The position numbers were made by a program, and so were the translations under genes. Positions 1 to 10,445 of a DNA stretch of 64,000 bases are shown here, piece by piece. Below the pieces are notes generated by a model that saw only the letters and a program-made list of their open reading frames with translations, was not told the origin of the DNA and did no database searches. The stretch spans positions 4,920,709 through 4,984,708 of the forward strand of contig CM037833.1 of assembly GCA_021234535.1 (NCBI GenBank), given 5' to 3'. Numbering within the stretch: position 1 is the stretch's first letter; each line of letters begins with the position of its first letter. Source of the stretch: Stichopus chloronotus. Taxonomy: Eukaryota; Echinodermata; Holothuroidea; Aspidochirotida; Stichopodidae.

Positions 1-204
1 TGTACGGTACTAACGTTAAAGAGACTGGATGTAAGAATACTTCAAATGGCCGGGTGAGAGGCTTCTGTCACAATGTATGATCCTTCCCCAGATCGTATCA
101 CTGCATTTTGTTCGTTTTCTAATATCAGGCAAAGAGAAATTTGACAGCTTCCTACTGACAGAAACAAGTAGGCCTACCTGTCTTATATGCAACAGGGTTC
201 GTCG

Positions 205-310
205 ACTTAAAGGCAGTAACTCATCACCCTACGCTATATTTTTGGAGTCCGGAAAGCAAAACTCTAAACTGGTTTTAAGTTCCAGCACTCTTTGATTGAC
301 AGCAAATTCC
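205..310 (+). repeat. MITE fragment (TTAA-AGGC family)
   Basis: This is a partial copy of a short interspersed repeat also seen at 388-641 (opposite strand) and 31024-31265. It opens with TTAAAGGCAGTAACTCATCA and shares the internal blocks ACTGGTTTTAAGTT and GACAGCAAATTC with the other copies. Only the left part of the element is present. No coding potential is visible. Confidence 0.6.
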
Positions 311-387
311 CGTGTGAATAGTCACAACGAATTCAGTGTCCACATAGGCCTAATGACACTTTAACATGTCAGTATGCTGAGATATGC

Positions 388-641
388 TGAAAGGCTGTAA
401 GGCATCACCCCAGACAGCTTCAATTCTCCCAACCACCTACCTCTAGTCCCTCCCTCAGCCGTCTTAAATTCCTCCACATGTGTAATCAAAACAATGGATC
501 CCTGTGTACGCTGTGTAATACGAGCTGCTCTGCATCTTTCGAATATGCTGTCAATCTAAGAGTACTGTAACTTAGAACCACTTGAGAATTTTGCTTTCCT
601 GGAGGTAAAAATATAGCTTAGGGTGATGCAATACAGCCTTT
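388..641 (-). mobile_element. Complete MITE with terminal inverted repeats
   Basis: About 254 bp bounded by inverted termini: the left end reads AAAGGCTGTAAGGCATCACC and the right end, reverse-complemented, reads AAAGGCTGTATTGCATCACC. The interior matches 31028-31262 in reverse complement. The right end and the other two copies are preceded by TTAA, so the target may be TTAA (piggyBac-like) or TAA/TTA (Harbinger-like). The left flank (TGAA) is imperfect, so the target duplication is not certain. It is non-autonomous with no ORF of note. Confidence 0.65.
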
Positions 642-966
642 AAGCTAGGAGCACAAGTGGTGATCCACCACGGTGTGTTTCAGATGTTGGTATGTTCGAA
701 TTCCCCAAGTAGTTGATGAGAATTGCGGCTGTAGATTTGTCTAATCGAAAATGGAACTTGAAATCAAGATTGCCATATCTTTGGACAGTGTTTTCGATGA
801 AGCCACGCACTCTAGGCACTTCTTTCCTCCTAAATGTACTGGATAGAATAGGTAAAATACCGGTCGTATTTTGCAAAATTGTTAAATGCTGAAATTCAGA
901 TTCTTCTGAAAGAATTTGTAGTAGTACAGCGGCGCATATTCGTTTCTTTCGTCTTTGCCCGTCCAT
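640..966 (-). pseudogene. Possible HARBI1/PIF-Harbinger nuclease N-terminal fragment
   Basis: An open frame of about 108 codons. A basic start (MDGQRRKKR) is followed by FRRKEVPRVRGFIENTV and then FKFHFRLDKSTAAILINYL. The last block resembles the 'F+...++F..L+..L' region that precedes the catalytic domain in HARBI1-like nucleases of PIF/Harbinger transposons. No catalytic DDE residues lie in the fragment, and the frame ends where the neighbouring MITE begins. It could be a first exon, a truncated transposon gene or chance similarity. The call rests on a weak motif match. Confidence 0.3.
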
Positions 967-1279
967 TTCTGTAGTGTTGCTATGTCAAAATCATCAGGTG
1001 ATCGCACATGTGATCACTTTGATGACGTTTACGGCATTCTGCCATTCGGCTCATTTACACGATACGCACGCGCATCAGCGTTATCTACGGACGTAAATAA
1101 TGCTCGATTTGTTACGCGAGTTAATGAGTCGAACGCACCTTATGTTGTTGTGTGACGTATTGTGACGTATTGCACAACCACAGATCGAATATGAATATTC
1201 ATCAAATAGAACTAAGTTTGCATTGCGTGAGTTGAACTCGAACATACGTGACGTACAGGCTGTAGAGGGAGGAAACACA

Positions 1280-2100
1280 GCACCTTGTGGTGTACCGGCT
1301 TTCGCATGAATAGGATTAGTGAGAATACCTCTGTGGTGAATACGGAGTTCACGGTTGGAAAGAAAAGACGAAAGTAGCGGAATGATATTATTGTGTGGGA
1401 GATTATAATTGAGGAGTTTGTACCTGACACCATTATGCCAGGTTTTGTCGAACGCTTTCTCGGCGTCGAGAGAGCTGTAGTGTACTGTTTACGTTGGAAG
1501 CCTATACGGATTTCTTCCGGTGATTCGAAAAATTTGATTAAGTGTGCTTTTATTCTTACGAAAGCCGGCTTGGAATGGAGAAAGCAAGTTATTATGTTCC
1601 AGGTGGATTCTGATCCTAGTGTCAACAATGCGTTCGAAGATTTTGCCTAACGATGGGAGCAGACTAATCGGACGATAGTTGGAGGTAATTCTAGGATTTT
1701 TCTTTGGTTTCAGAAAAAGGATTGTTTTTGAGATTTTCCACACATCCGGAAAGTAACCAATACGAAAAATATTATTGCATAGCTCGAGGATTAAACTGAT
1801 CATTTCGAGAGGCAAATGTTTCAGCATTGTGTAAGTGACACCGTCTAAACCAGGAGCTGAGTTATTTTTAGCCTTTTTTAACGCATTGTGCCAGTCAGTA
1901 ACATTAACATTACTAGAAATTACATCTGTAGGTGTAGTCGAGTGCAAGTCTGGAATAAAAAGGGAATGCTTGAAAAGAACAAATCTGTCAATTTCGTGGA
2001 GAAAGTTATCGTTAAAGGGGGAGCCAGTTGGCACCTGGAAGACTTTTTCAAAGTAATCTGCGAAGAGTTGAGCTTGTTTTGCTGGATCAGTGACAGGATT
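1280..2100 (-). pseudogene. LINE reverse transcriptase, N-terminal half only
   Basis: The main open part is 2034-1489. It contains KKAKNNSAPGLDGVTYTML (RT block 1), NYRPISLLPSLGKIFERIV and LSPFQAGFRKNKST. A frameshift near 1500 leads to a second frame with DAEKAFDKTWHNG, the first catalytic Asp region, and GTPQGA. The YADD catalytic box and everything after it are absent because the element breaks off at ~1275. Family placement (Jockey/I group) is by motif style only. Confidence 0.75.
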
Positions 2101-2669
2101 ATTATGATTGTCAAGAAGCAGATGATAGTGAGATTCATTTACAGCGGGAGAACTCAGCTTGTTAATTTTCCTCCAAAATTTTTTTGGATTAGTTTCCGTA
2201 GCAGCATCATAACAAGCAGAGTTAAGTTCCTTAGACTTAAGTTCCTAGTGCTTTGATTAGACGATTGATTTCTTTTTTAATTCTATTCATCCTTGTTTTA
2301 ATAACAGGATTTCTTGTGATTATAAAAACCCTTCTGAGCTTACTTCTAGTTTTAATGAGGCCAATGATGCTTTTATTTGGTTTCCAGGAGATCTTTTTGC
2401 TTACAGGACGGTTTTTGTTAAAACTCTGGAGGATAACATTAGAGATAGAATTACAGAAGCTATCAATGTATTGTAGGGTGTTACTTGCAGGGAGGTGAAA
2501 ATGTAGGTTTTCACTGTCTTTAAGTATGTCGTTCCTAAAGCCATCCCAGTTTGTTTTCAGAGGATTCCTAAAATAAGTAGTTTGAGTCTTGGGTTTATTG
2601 ATAGCTATACTGAACTGAATGATGTGATGATCACTGATAAGATAAGATTATCATCGAGAACATGAATGT

Positions 2670-3267
2670 CTATAATTTTTCTGGAAGTGGCTTGAGAAGT
2701 GATGACAAGATCAAGAAGTTCTTGTGTGTCATTGATAGGATTGGTTCTAGTTTTTGTGCCCTGGTTAAGGACAATGAGGTTATTTTGATTGCAGAGTTTG
2801 AGTAATGTTTTCCCTTTTGTAGTAGTACGCCGACAGCCAAGATTGATGTGGATGCGTTAAAGTCCCCTACCAAAATTGTAGAATTTTTAGAACAATTGGT
2901 GAAAATAGGCGGATGAAGTGGAGAGTCAGGGCTACAATAATACAACGTAATATTAATGTTGTGTTCTGTCAGGCATAATTCAAGGGCTTGATGGTTGCCC
3001 AAATTTTGATGAGTAATATCGATGGCTGAAATATTGGTTTTGACCGCAATGAGTACCCCCTCCTTGTCTTCTAGAGAGATCTTTTCTGAAAATTTGATAA
3101 CCATTAAGCATGAAGTCAGAATCTGGAGCAAGCTTAGTTTCATTAAGACGTATTATATCAGGAGCAAGAATGCTGATTTGGGTGAGAAAAAGAGTGAGCG
3201 TAGGTAGTAAGCTATTCACATTTAGGTGTATGACAGAAATTTTGGTGTCAGAAGCATAGTTAGCCAT
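2670..3267 (-). pseudogene. LINE ORF2 apurinic-type endonuclease domain, frameshifted
   Basis: The domain begins with ISVIHLNVNSLLPTL, the LNVNSL-type start of LINE endonucleases. It continues with APDIIRLNETKL (catalytic Glu region) and, after a frameshift at ~3080, TILVGDFNA (the GDFN box). This nuclease family nicks target DNA to prime reverse transcription. Frameshifts and stops make the copy inactive. It lies directly upstream, on the minus strand, of the RT remnant of the same element. Confidence 0.7.
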
Positions 3268-3469
3268 CTACGATATCTTTTAGCTTAATCGGTGAAGGAG
3301 AGAACCAACCAGGACGGAGTACGAATAGTATCAAGAAGTTCGGTAGGAGTTAGGTTGAGGTCAAGGTGGGCTAAGGCCCTGATTGTGACGTAACCAACAA
3401 TCTCTTCAAGAGATATTTGAAGTCTAGTTTTGACTGCAATTGCTTGGATAACCTCGGTGACGAACAGAG

Positions 3470-3902
3470 CTAAATTGATTTTTCAGTTCGTTGTAGTTTT
3501 GATTCAGTAACTGTTGGTTGTTTTGGTTCGTTAGGTCTTTGGGCAGACGTTATTTTGGCATTTGTGTTTTTGGGTTTAGTTCTTTGGCTGAGCTTTTCTT
3601 TTTCTTCTTGAAATTTTTTACAACCTTGAAACATGGCAATATGGTTTTCCCCACAGTTGGCACAGCATTTGTTTTCTTTAGGCTTTGTGCATTCTTTGAC
3701 ATGATGTTTTTCCCCCACATCGAAGACATTTTATGATGTTTTGGCAATTACGTGAAGTATGACCGAATCCTTGGCAGTTGTACCATTGCAATACACTTGG
3801 TGGATCTAGGTAGATTTCAACATTGCGATATGTATATCCTAATGCAATGCCATTATCGGTGGTTTTTTTGTTCTTCGGTTTTGAAAGTGACTCACTTTCC
3901 AA
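3470..3902 (-). pseudogene. LINE ORF1 (gag-like) with CCHC zinc knuckles, frameshifted
   Basis: Two overlapping minus frames carry Cys/His knuckle motifs: WYNCQGFGHTSRNC, then CLRCGGKTSC, and in the next frame HHVKECTKPKENKCCANCG. This spacing is typical of the nucleic-acid-binding ORF1 protein of Jockey/I-type LINEs, which coats the RNA template. The tail is Lys/Glu-rich. At least one frameshift at ~3690 separates the pieces, and no clear start codon context is visible upstream, so this is a dead remnant of the element at 1275-4380. Confidence 0.65.
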
Positions 3903-4380
3903 GTGGGGTTGCCAGTAACTTTGCTGATAAGGCGTTTAATTAATATTGGTTCATAGCTGTGATCATTTCATGCAACTTTCATTTCCGATACTTCAATTGA
4001 CGGGTTAACTCCGCAGATAACAGCAGAATAAGTTTTTTCCTTTACTTTTTGTCGGAGTCGTGGTTTAGGAAAACCTAGTTGTGAATTCTGCTTCATGGCT
4101 GTAGAAGGATGTTAGAAGAATGTGGATCTGATGGTGTGATACACAGATCACCACTTCGAAGTACCTTGACTGACTTAATGTTCGCATTTGGGTTTTTCGT
4201 TTTTAATGAGCTTGGCTAATTTAATTGAATTTGCTTTAATTTCATTGAGTACTCCTGGTAGAAATATCACTTGGCTAGATGGTGGTTTTTGAGTTACTTT
4301 GTTTTGAGTTCTAGGGGAGGAGTCTTGTCTGCACCTTTTCCGATTTCGTCACTGGTGCGCTATTAAGATTGTCATTAAAG

Positions 4381-5640
4381 CCTAAGCCACCCACGCTACA
4401 AATATAAAATATTTAAAGTCATACTACTGATAACGCTCCTAGTCTAAAATTTGAGAGCAGAAACCGGTCTAGTTGGGTCATAAGAGCCATTCTAAGTTTG
4501 GTCATAAGTACCATTCTTGTCGCTTTACTACATAAAAAGTAAAAGTTTATTTCACCTTCTCAGAGGAACATGCAATAAGACATGTATACCTCAGGGCATT
4601 CCCTTAAAAATCTTATCAGGTTCTTCGCCGTATCGTTGCGTTAGAAAGTGAACCAGCGCCCACGCCCACCTTCATGGGTCTTACGAAGGGACCGATGTAT
4701 TTAGGGGAGAGGGGCCGTCTGCGGACGTCGTCTTGGCATCGGTGAGGGCGGAGGGCCTAAGTTAGGCCTAGCCTGAATTACCATTGTAGGCTCAGGTAAT
4801 GGCCATCTATTATAGATGGTACGTATGTTTAGTCAACTCTGTAGGCCTAGCCTATCTGTTAATGTGTGAAATGTGTCATTCCATAAATAAGGGTACCAAT
4901 GGTGTTTGGCGTCCCATTTACATTGTGACATTTTCTTACAACAGATTTTGTAAGAAGATTTACAGTTAACTTACCAATATTACTTCAGATACATCTATCT
5001 GTTGGTACATTTCAAACAATATACAACAAAACATTTTTACTTCTTGCATGTCACAATAAACTGTCATGTATCACGCGTAAAGGGACACCAAAGCCGTGAC
5101 ATTAAAAAAAATCAAACAGCAATGTTTTTTCTTTTGAAGTAAATGGAAAGCTGTATTATGCTTGTGTTAATGTTCTGCATTATTATAATGTACGATAATT
5201 TTGTCATTTTCTTGTGTTACGGTTACGTTTGACTGTTAAAATGCTTAGCTGAGCAAGTACAAGGAAGCAGAGTTCATGTGTCTCACGTGTAAATGTAAAC
5301 CAACATTTTGGTGTCCCCTTTACATTGTAACATGTTGTGAATTACATCCAACTGATAAAAAAGTAAATGAAATTGTGGTGCTACACTTTACCTTTGCAAC
5401 ACCTATTATGTGTCTGGATTTGGAAGTGTGTGATTGAAGTGTGTGAATGGGAAGGAACAAAATATTAGCTATTAAACTGTATGATGTATGGCATAAGATT
5501 CTGGTGTCCCATTTACATGTTTCAATGTATTTACTGAGGAATGTTATTATCTTTCAGTTAGCATATTACTTTTTTTACCTTCCCGTATCCAATTTTTGCC
5601 CAAAATGTCATACATTGGACCCCTTATTTATGGAATGACC
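4381..5640. other. Non-coding spacer
   Basis: No convincing gene. It holds a 53-bp Tx1-LINE fragment (4701-4753, listed separately), several TAGGCCTA octamers, and a phrase like GTGTCCCATTTACAT recurring three to four times (about 4909, 5305 and 5500). That phrase hints at an old, weak local repeat. Confidence 0.5.
4701..4753 (+). repeat. 53-bp fragment of Tx1-LINE ORF2
   Basis: The stretch aligns without gaps to 14836-14888 in the C-terminal part of the full-length LINE ORF2, with five mismatches by eye (about 90% identity). It includes the shared core CTGCGGACGTCGT. No flanking sequence aligns on either side, so this is a tiny internal LINE fragment isolated in the spacer. Confidence 0.8.
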
Positions 5641-6670
5641 CTAAATGCAAAACCAATGGCTGGAAGTGAAATATTGACCAAGGCCTAGTTGTGCCATAGC
5701 CCTTGCCTCAAAAACCATATCTTTGGCAAAGGTGGCCTTGGGCAATCTGTCTACATCAAGGCCTGCAATGTCCTTCAGCACTGTGCGCACAATGTCTTCA
5801 CAATTATTGCTACCAACATTCAGGCACATCAAGTGCTGGTATACACTCCTAATGCTATCCTTCTATTTACCTTTAACCATTGTGCATACCGAGCCACATT
5901 CTTTGTTGACTATGACTTCTAGACGCTCTTCTAGTTGCGCCACCTCGAAGCTCATCCGTCATTTTCTGTCGGCTGCCAACGTCTGATGTACATTTCTTCT
6001 TGTAGTACGTAGCCGTCCTCTGCATCCTGTCTCTCTGTTTCTGTAGCTACTTCTGCTTACTTTCACCCGCTGCTTCAATTCTGCCAAAAGCTCAGTCTTT
6101 CGTTGTACCTGCCTACGAATGTTCCTGGTGGTGCTGCTACTTCCTGGTTCTGCGTGTACCTGTACCTCTCTGGTCTTCCTCTCGATGCTGAGATCTGTCT
6201 CCAGTTGCTTGGCTTTTTCCAACAAGTCTGCCCGCTCTGCGAGAACCTCTTCCAGTAAATCCCCATGTGATTTCTGCTCCTCCAGTTCATCTACTTCTCG
6301 TCGAAGCTGGTCGTTCTGCTTTTGAAGTCTGGTGTACATGTCCTGGGAAACACTGCCATGCTCTTCGGTAGGGGGGGGGGGTTGCGGTTTGCGACTTAAA
6401 AATACATGAGTCTTTGCTTTTCAATTTTGCCGAAGCACGTCGTGTTTTTACAACATTTAACAATCTCGAATGAACAGTATATTCTTTACACAGAATACTG
6501 TGTACATCAAAGAACATGCTTACTAACTTAATAAACAACTTTACCTTATTTGTACCTGCCTTACTCTTACTACCGACATAACACCACATTTCATACACAA
6601 TGCCATTGGAAGCTTCTTGCACACGCTGTAAAGTGATACCTACCTCTTCACAAAAGCTGTGGTCGGCCAT
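5641..6670 (-). pseudogene. Unrecognised coiled-coil gene remnant (at least two exons)
   Basis: Possible first exon at 6670-~6565: MADHSFCEEVGITLQRV..., ending near a GT donor. A second piece, 6345-5959, is strongly coiled-coil (LRREVDELEEQ, LLEEVLAERADLLEKAKQL) and then Arg-rich. After frame changes, 5835-5665 reads CLNVGSNNCEDIVRTVLKDI and VDRLPKATFAKDMVFEA. The layout of a long coiled coil followed by a small helical domain with an LP..T motif resembles uncharacterised multi-copy invertebrate proteins that may derive from mobile elements. I cannot name the family. Frameshifts near 6060 and in-frame stops before 5835 suggest decay. Confidence 0.4.
6371..6381 (+). repeat. G homopolymer run
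   Basis: Eleven consecutive G residues. On the minus strand this is a C run just upstream of the coiled-coil exon and could serve as a polypyrimidine tract before an acceptor. Confidence 0.8.
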
Positions 6671-7761
6671 TATCCGTTCTTAAAACTACTTACCGATACG
6701 GACAATGGTCTCAAACAGGAGGAATTTCGATTAAAATTTCTTGTTCGTACGTTCGTTGTAGATTTGCATCAGGACTCGAATACACGTGCTGGATATATGG
6801 CGTGCCTATTAACGGCACACGTAGTACGTGTGCGTCAAGCGCTCTCTGCGGTTGGTCGCGTAGGTGACCATATTTATATATCTTCATGCAGCTTACGATA
6901 AACACTAGCAAATCTGCTTGGGGCGTGGCTTAACCTTCAAAAGTGGATAAGCAATAAAACAATGTATCCGGCTCATTTTACTTACATCTCAATCTCACTA
7001 TAAGCATTGTTTTTTGTTGTGTTTGTTTATTTTTTCCAATTGAAGTACATAAATAAAAAAAATTAACGTATGTATCAAAGGGAAAAAAAGGAACCAGATG
7101 AAGCTAAGAGCTTTTCTAGTCTGGTCCAATCCAAAATTAACGTTAAATATTACAAAACATAATGGAATAATGTACGCATATATACGCAAAAATGAATCGT
7201 AACGGATTTTAGGCTCAAAATACACAAGATACAGATTAAGAAAGGTATAAAGAAAGTAGATGTTTTTTGAAGTACTGCTTAAACAAATTAATATTTGAGG
7301 AATTACGTAATTTTGTGTCAAGGGAATTCCAGAGGTGTACACCATAGCTTCTCACCTGAGAGTGGGCAAACATTGTTCTTGTGAAAGGTTGTACCAGATT
7401 ATCTCTTCAGTTTAAATCATGGGGAAGTTGATTATTGTGATGTCTATATAGGAAGATACCTAACTGATATTTATAGTGATCCTTTAGAGTGAGAATATTG
7501 AGGTTATAAAAATACGGACGTGTATGGGTATAAAGTGGAATATTTGAGATTAAGCGGACAGACCTCTTTTGAAGAACATGGAGTTTATCGAGGTAAGTTT
7601 GTAGATAGTCAACAAAGTGTTACTGGGGAGATGATACCTTAATCTATTCATAACACCTACTATTCTAGGAACGGATTTTGCAACATTGTTAATGTGATTT
7701 TTCCAAGAAAGCTTATTGTCAATTGTGATACCGAAAAAATTTGTGAAATTACTATTTTTTA

Positions 7762-8675
7762 TTATGGTACCTTATCCCCCCTGCTGTTATCAAAAACCAA
7801 CAACTTAGTTTTGTTAATATTTAAGGATAACTTGTTAGCAGCTAGCCAGTCAGCAACACGGTTTAATTCTAAGGATGCCACTTGAAGGGCTTCGTATACA
7901 TTACGATTGTGGCAATAGACAGTAGTGTCATCAGCAAAGAGTACAAACTTGAGTAAATTAGAAGATCGATACATATCATTAATATATAAAACAAATAATA
8001 AAGGTCCCAAAATAGAGCCTTGTGGAACACCGACAGAAATTTCCTTCATGTCAGAATCTTTACCTTTGTACCGGACAAATTGTTTTCTATTTTCGAGATA
8101 ACTTCTAAACCAATGTAGTGCCACACCCCGTACTTATACAATTTCTTGAGTAAAATACTATGATTAATGGTATCAAATGCCTTTGACAAATCAATAAACA
8201 AGGCTACAGTAGAAGCCCTATTATCCAGACTACATACAATGTCGTCCACAAATTTTAAGGCGGCCATATATGTAGAGTGATTTTCCCTAAAACCATATTG
8301 TCGGGTATATAAAAGATTATGCTTATTTATAAAATTAAACAGTCTATTATAAACGAGTCTTTCAAAGATCTTAGAAATAGCTGGTAACACTGACACAGGG
8401 CGATAATTAGATACCATATCCGAATCACCAGACTTATACACAGGTATTACTTTAGCAATCTTTAACTCATTCGGGAAAATTCCCTCTCTGAAAGATAGGT
8501 TCAAAATATGAGTAAGTGGATCTACAATATATTCATACACATGTTTTAATACTTCATTGGTTATATCATCATATCCTGCTGATTTTGCGTTTTGTAATTT
8601 TAGAATAGTAGATATAACTTCATTGGCTAGGTTTTCACCAACAGTTGAAAAAAAAGTCATTAAACTTGACAGCAT
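7762..8675 (-). pseudogene. LINE reverse transcriptase (two frames)
   Basis: The first frame (8675-8046) has LQNAKSAGYDDITNEVLKH, SNYRPVSVLPAISKIFERLV, YGFRENHST and ALFIDLSKAFDTINH, covering RT blocks 1-3 with the first catalytic Asp. After a frameshift near 8100 the second frame (8124-7762) has VGVPQGSILGPLLFVLYIND and VLFADDTTVY (catalytic FADD box), then LAANKLSLNINKTK. All core RT blocks are present, so the only visible lesion within the domain is the frameshift. Confidence 0.85.
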
Positions 8676-8679
8676 AGTC

Positions 8680-9115
8680 CATTATACTTGAGTCTGTTGT
8701 AGAAGTGATACTTGGACTTGAACAATGAGAACTAGGGTCCCCTCTATTTAATAACTTATTTATACCAGTCCATATCTTCTTGCTGTCTCCTTTATTCTCA
8801 GTGAAAAAAATAGTATAGTGGGACTGTTTAGCGTTACGGACTACAGTGGTTAATCTATTTTTGTAATTTCTGTACCTGAGAAAATTATATTCAGTGGGAC
8901 TTCTTTTGTACTTACAATACAGGATATTCTTTCGAATAGACTGAAGAATGCCTGTGGTAATCCAGGGTGATTTCTGTAAATTTTTCTTAGACTTGAAGTT
9001 TCTTAAAGGGCAATTTCTATTATGTATTTCACAAAATTTACTACAAAAGGTTCTAAATGAGGACTGTGGATTATTATCCAACAACACATCATACCAACCA
9101 TATGACGAAAGTTGT
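8680..9115 (-). pseudogene. LINE ORF2 linker between endonuclease and RT
   Basis: The frame contains NLQKSPWITTGILQSIRKN, YKNRLTTVVRNAKQSHY and GDSKKIWTGINKLLNR. This is the conserved 'W.t..i...i..K......f...k.YRN.l...ir.ak..Y....+......K.iW..in.ll' pattern preceding the RT in CR1/L2/Jockey LINEs. It continues into the RT frame with a small offset near 8650. The element starts at ~9115, just inside an AAATAAATAAAT tract. Confidence 0.7.
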
Positions 9116-9352
9116 AAAAAATAAATAAATAATAAATAAGGGCTTTTTCTTTGGACTGCCGCCAAGTCTATGAAAAAGATTTCCCAACCAGGAAGTGCTG
9201 TGCAAATTTCGTTTGTGTACATTATACGTGTGTGTAAAATGAAAACAAGTGGGTCATTTTTCTTCGATTTTATTATCAATGAATTTGAATTATTTATCAA
9301 AGTTATCTTGAATTCTGAAAGAAAAAAAAACTTGTTTTGATTATTATTCAAC

Positions 9353-10268
9353 CAAAATTAGGGTTTTTTGTGGACGATTAAGGTAAACAATGACTTCGAA
9401 AAAAAATCCCGAACGTCGTAGTGTGAGCAGTTCCACGAGACCCAAACTCATATGCAATATGTGCGCGTCAGCGTTAAGTTTAGTTGGTTTATTTTGCCAT
9501 ATGATTTCAAAGTGTACAATACGATAATGTAGTAGTTCACAGTTTTCATTCAAATCAACCGGTGTGCTTCTTTCAGCAAGCCTATGGGAAGTATACTAGT
9601 ATTAAATATTCGGTTACAACTCCGGATAACTGACGCCGCGGGCAAGATCGTGTTCAGTTCGTGGGTTGTTTATAAATACAGTGTTTCCTTTCACCAAATG
9701 CTTACAATTCTCGATACTTACCAAGGAGCATATTCATTATGTAGGCGGTTATAGTGAGAACTGTTAATTTTCAAATATGGTTTCTGTATTTTACTGTTTT
9801 TACGTCAATCCCGTTGCTTTTTGAAGTAGTTACTTTCCTTCATTGAAAGACGTAGTCCGGTCATGTACAACCTCGCGTGCACAATCGCTTACTTAAACAT
9901 AACATCCATAATTATAACAATTGTGGATGTTATTTCTGGATGATAAAACTTCGAGGAACTTCTATGGATGAAGGGAATCTGAAGGGATACACGTCACTGT
10001 TTTTTATCATGCCCGATAATTACGTGAAATACCCATCAAATGTGGCCAACATTTTCTCAAATTGTTGATTCACATTTAGACTGCTGAACATTATTTTTAT
10101 GGATCACCAGAGGAAAGCTTTACCGTACCAATTTTGAAATAGTTTCCTTTTCCCTTTGTAAGACAAGTTGCTGTAGACGATACGCTGGCAGTGAGCAACA
10201 TTTTAAACCAAGAAGAGCGAATTTTGTTGTTACTATTCTCAGGAGTTGCAAGTTGGCCGTCGTGGAGT
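9353..10268. other. Spacer upstream of full-length LINE
   Basis: No gene or clear repeat recognised. ORFs here are short, with no recognisable motifs. It ends exactly at the shared 5' boundary of the Tx1-type LINE. Confidence 0.4.
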
Positions 10269-10445
10269 GCAGACGTGTTTCGTCTCGCTCCTCTGCTGTC
10301 GCTCTACTTGAACTGTTACTGCCACTTTCGCGCCACTGTTTTCAGTTTGTCTGGGTTTGTTTCTGTGGTTGGGTCCCGTTTTCTTTGTTACACTTTTGAT
10401 TTTCTGTTCCTTGTTTGCGTGGCCTAGTGCCACTTTATCGTTGCT

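Larger units (their letters stand above)
1275..4380 (-). mobile_element. Fossil Jockey/I-like non-LTR retrotransposon, 3' part missing
   Basis: The minus strand carries, in order, a gag-like ORF1 with zinc knuckles (~3900-3470), an endonuclease (~3267-2670) and the first half of a reverse transcriptase (~2100-1275). The frame changes several times. The RT stops just after the TPQGA block at ~1280, before any YADD box, and unrelated sequence follows. LINEs normally lose their 5' end during insertion, so loss of the 3' half points to later deletion or rearrangement. The upper boundary near 4380 is approximate. Confidence 0.75.
7010..9125 (-). mobile_element. 5'-truncated CR1/L2-like LINE
   Basis: On the minus strand the element runs from a linker region (~9110) through a complete RT (8675-7762) and the C-terminal region (~7700-7345) to a 3' UTR ending near 7010 in an A-rich tail (AAAATAAACAAACA). 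The endonuclease and ORF1 are missing, the usual result of incomplete reverse transcription. The RT motifs (GVPQGSILGPLLF, FADDT) and the C-terminal 'W.SL...R...+..FK..++..L' pattern place it in the CR1/L2/Jockey assemblage. One frameshift at ~8100 and a stop after 7762 disable it. Confidence 0.8.

Noticed and set aside
6659..6901. Plus-strand ORF opposite the coiled-coil gene start
   Set aside because: No motif, and its start overlaps the antisense first exon; probably spacer.
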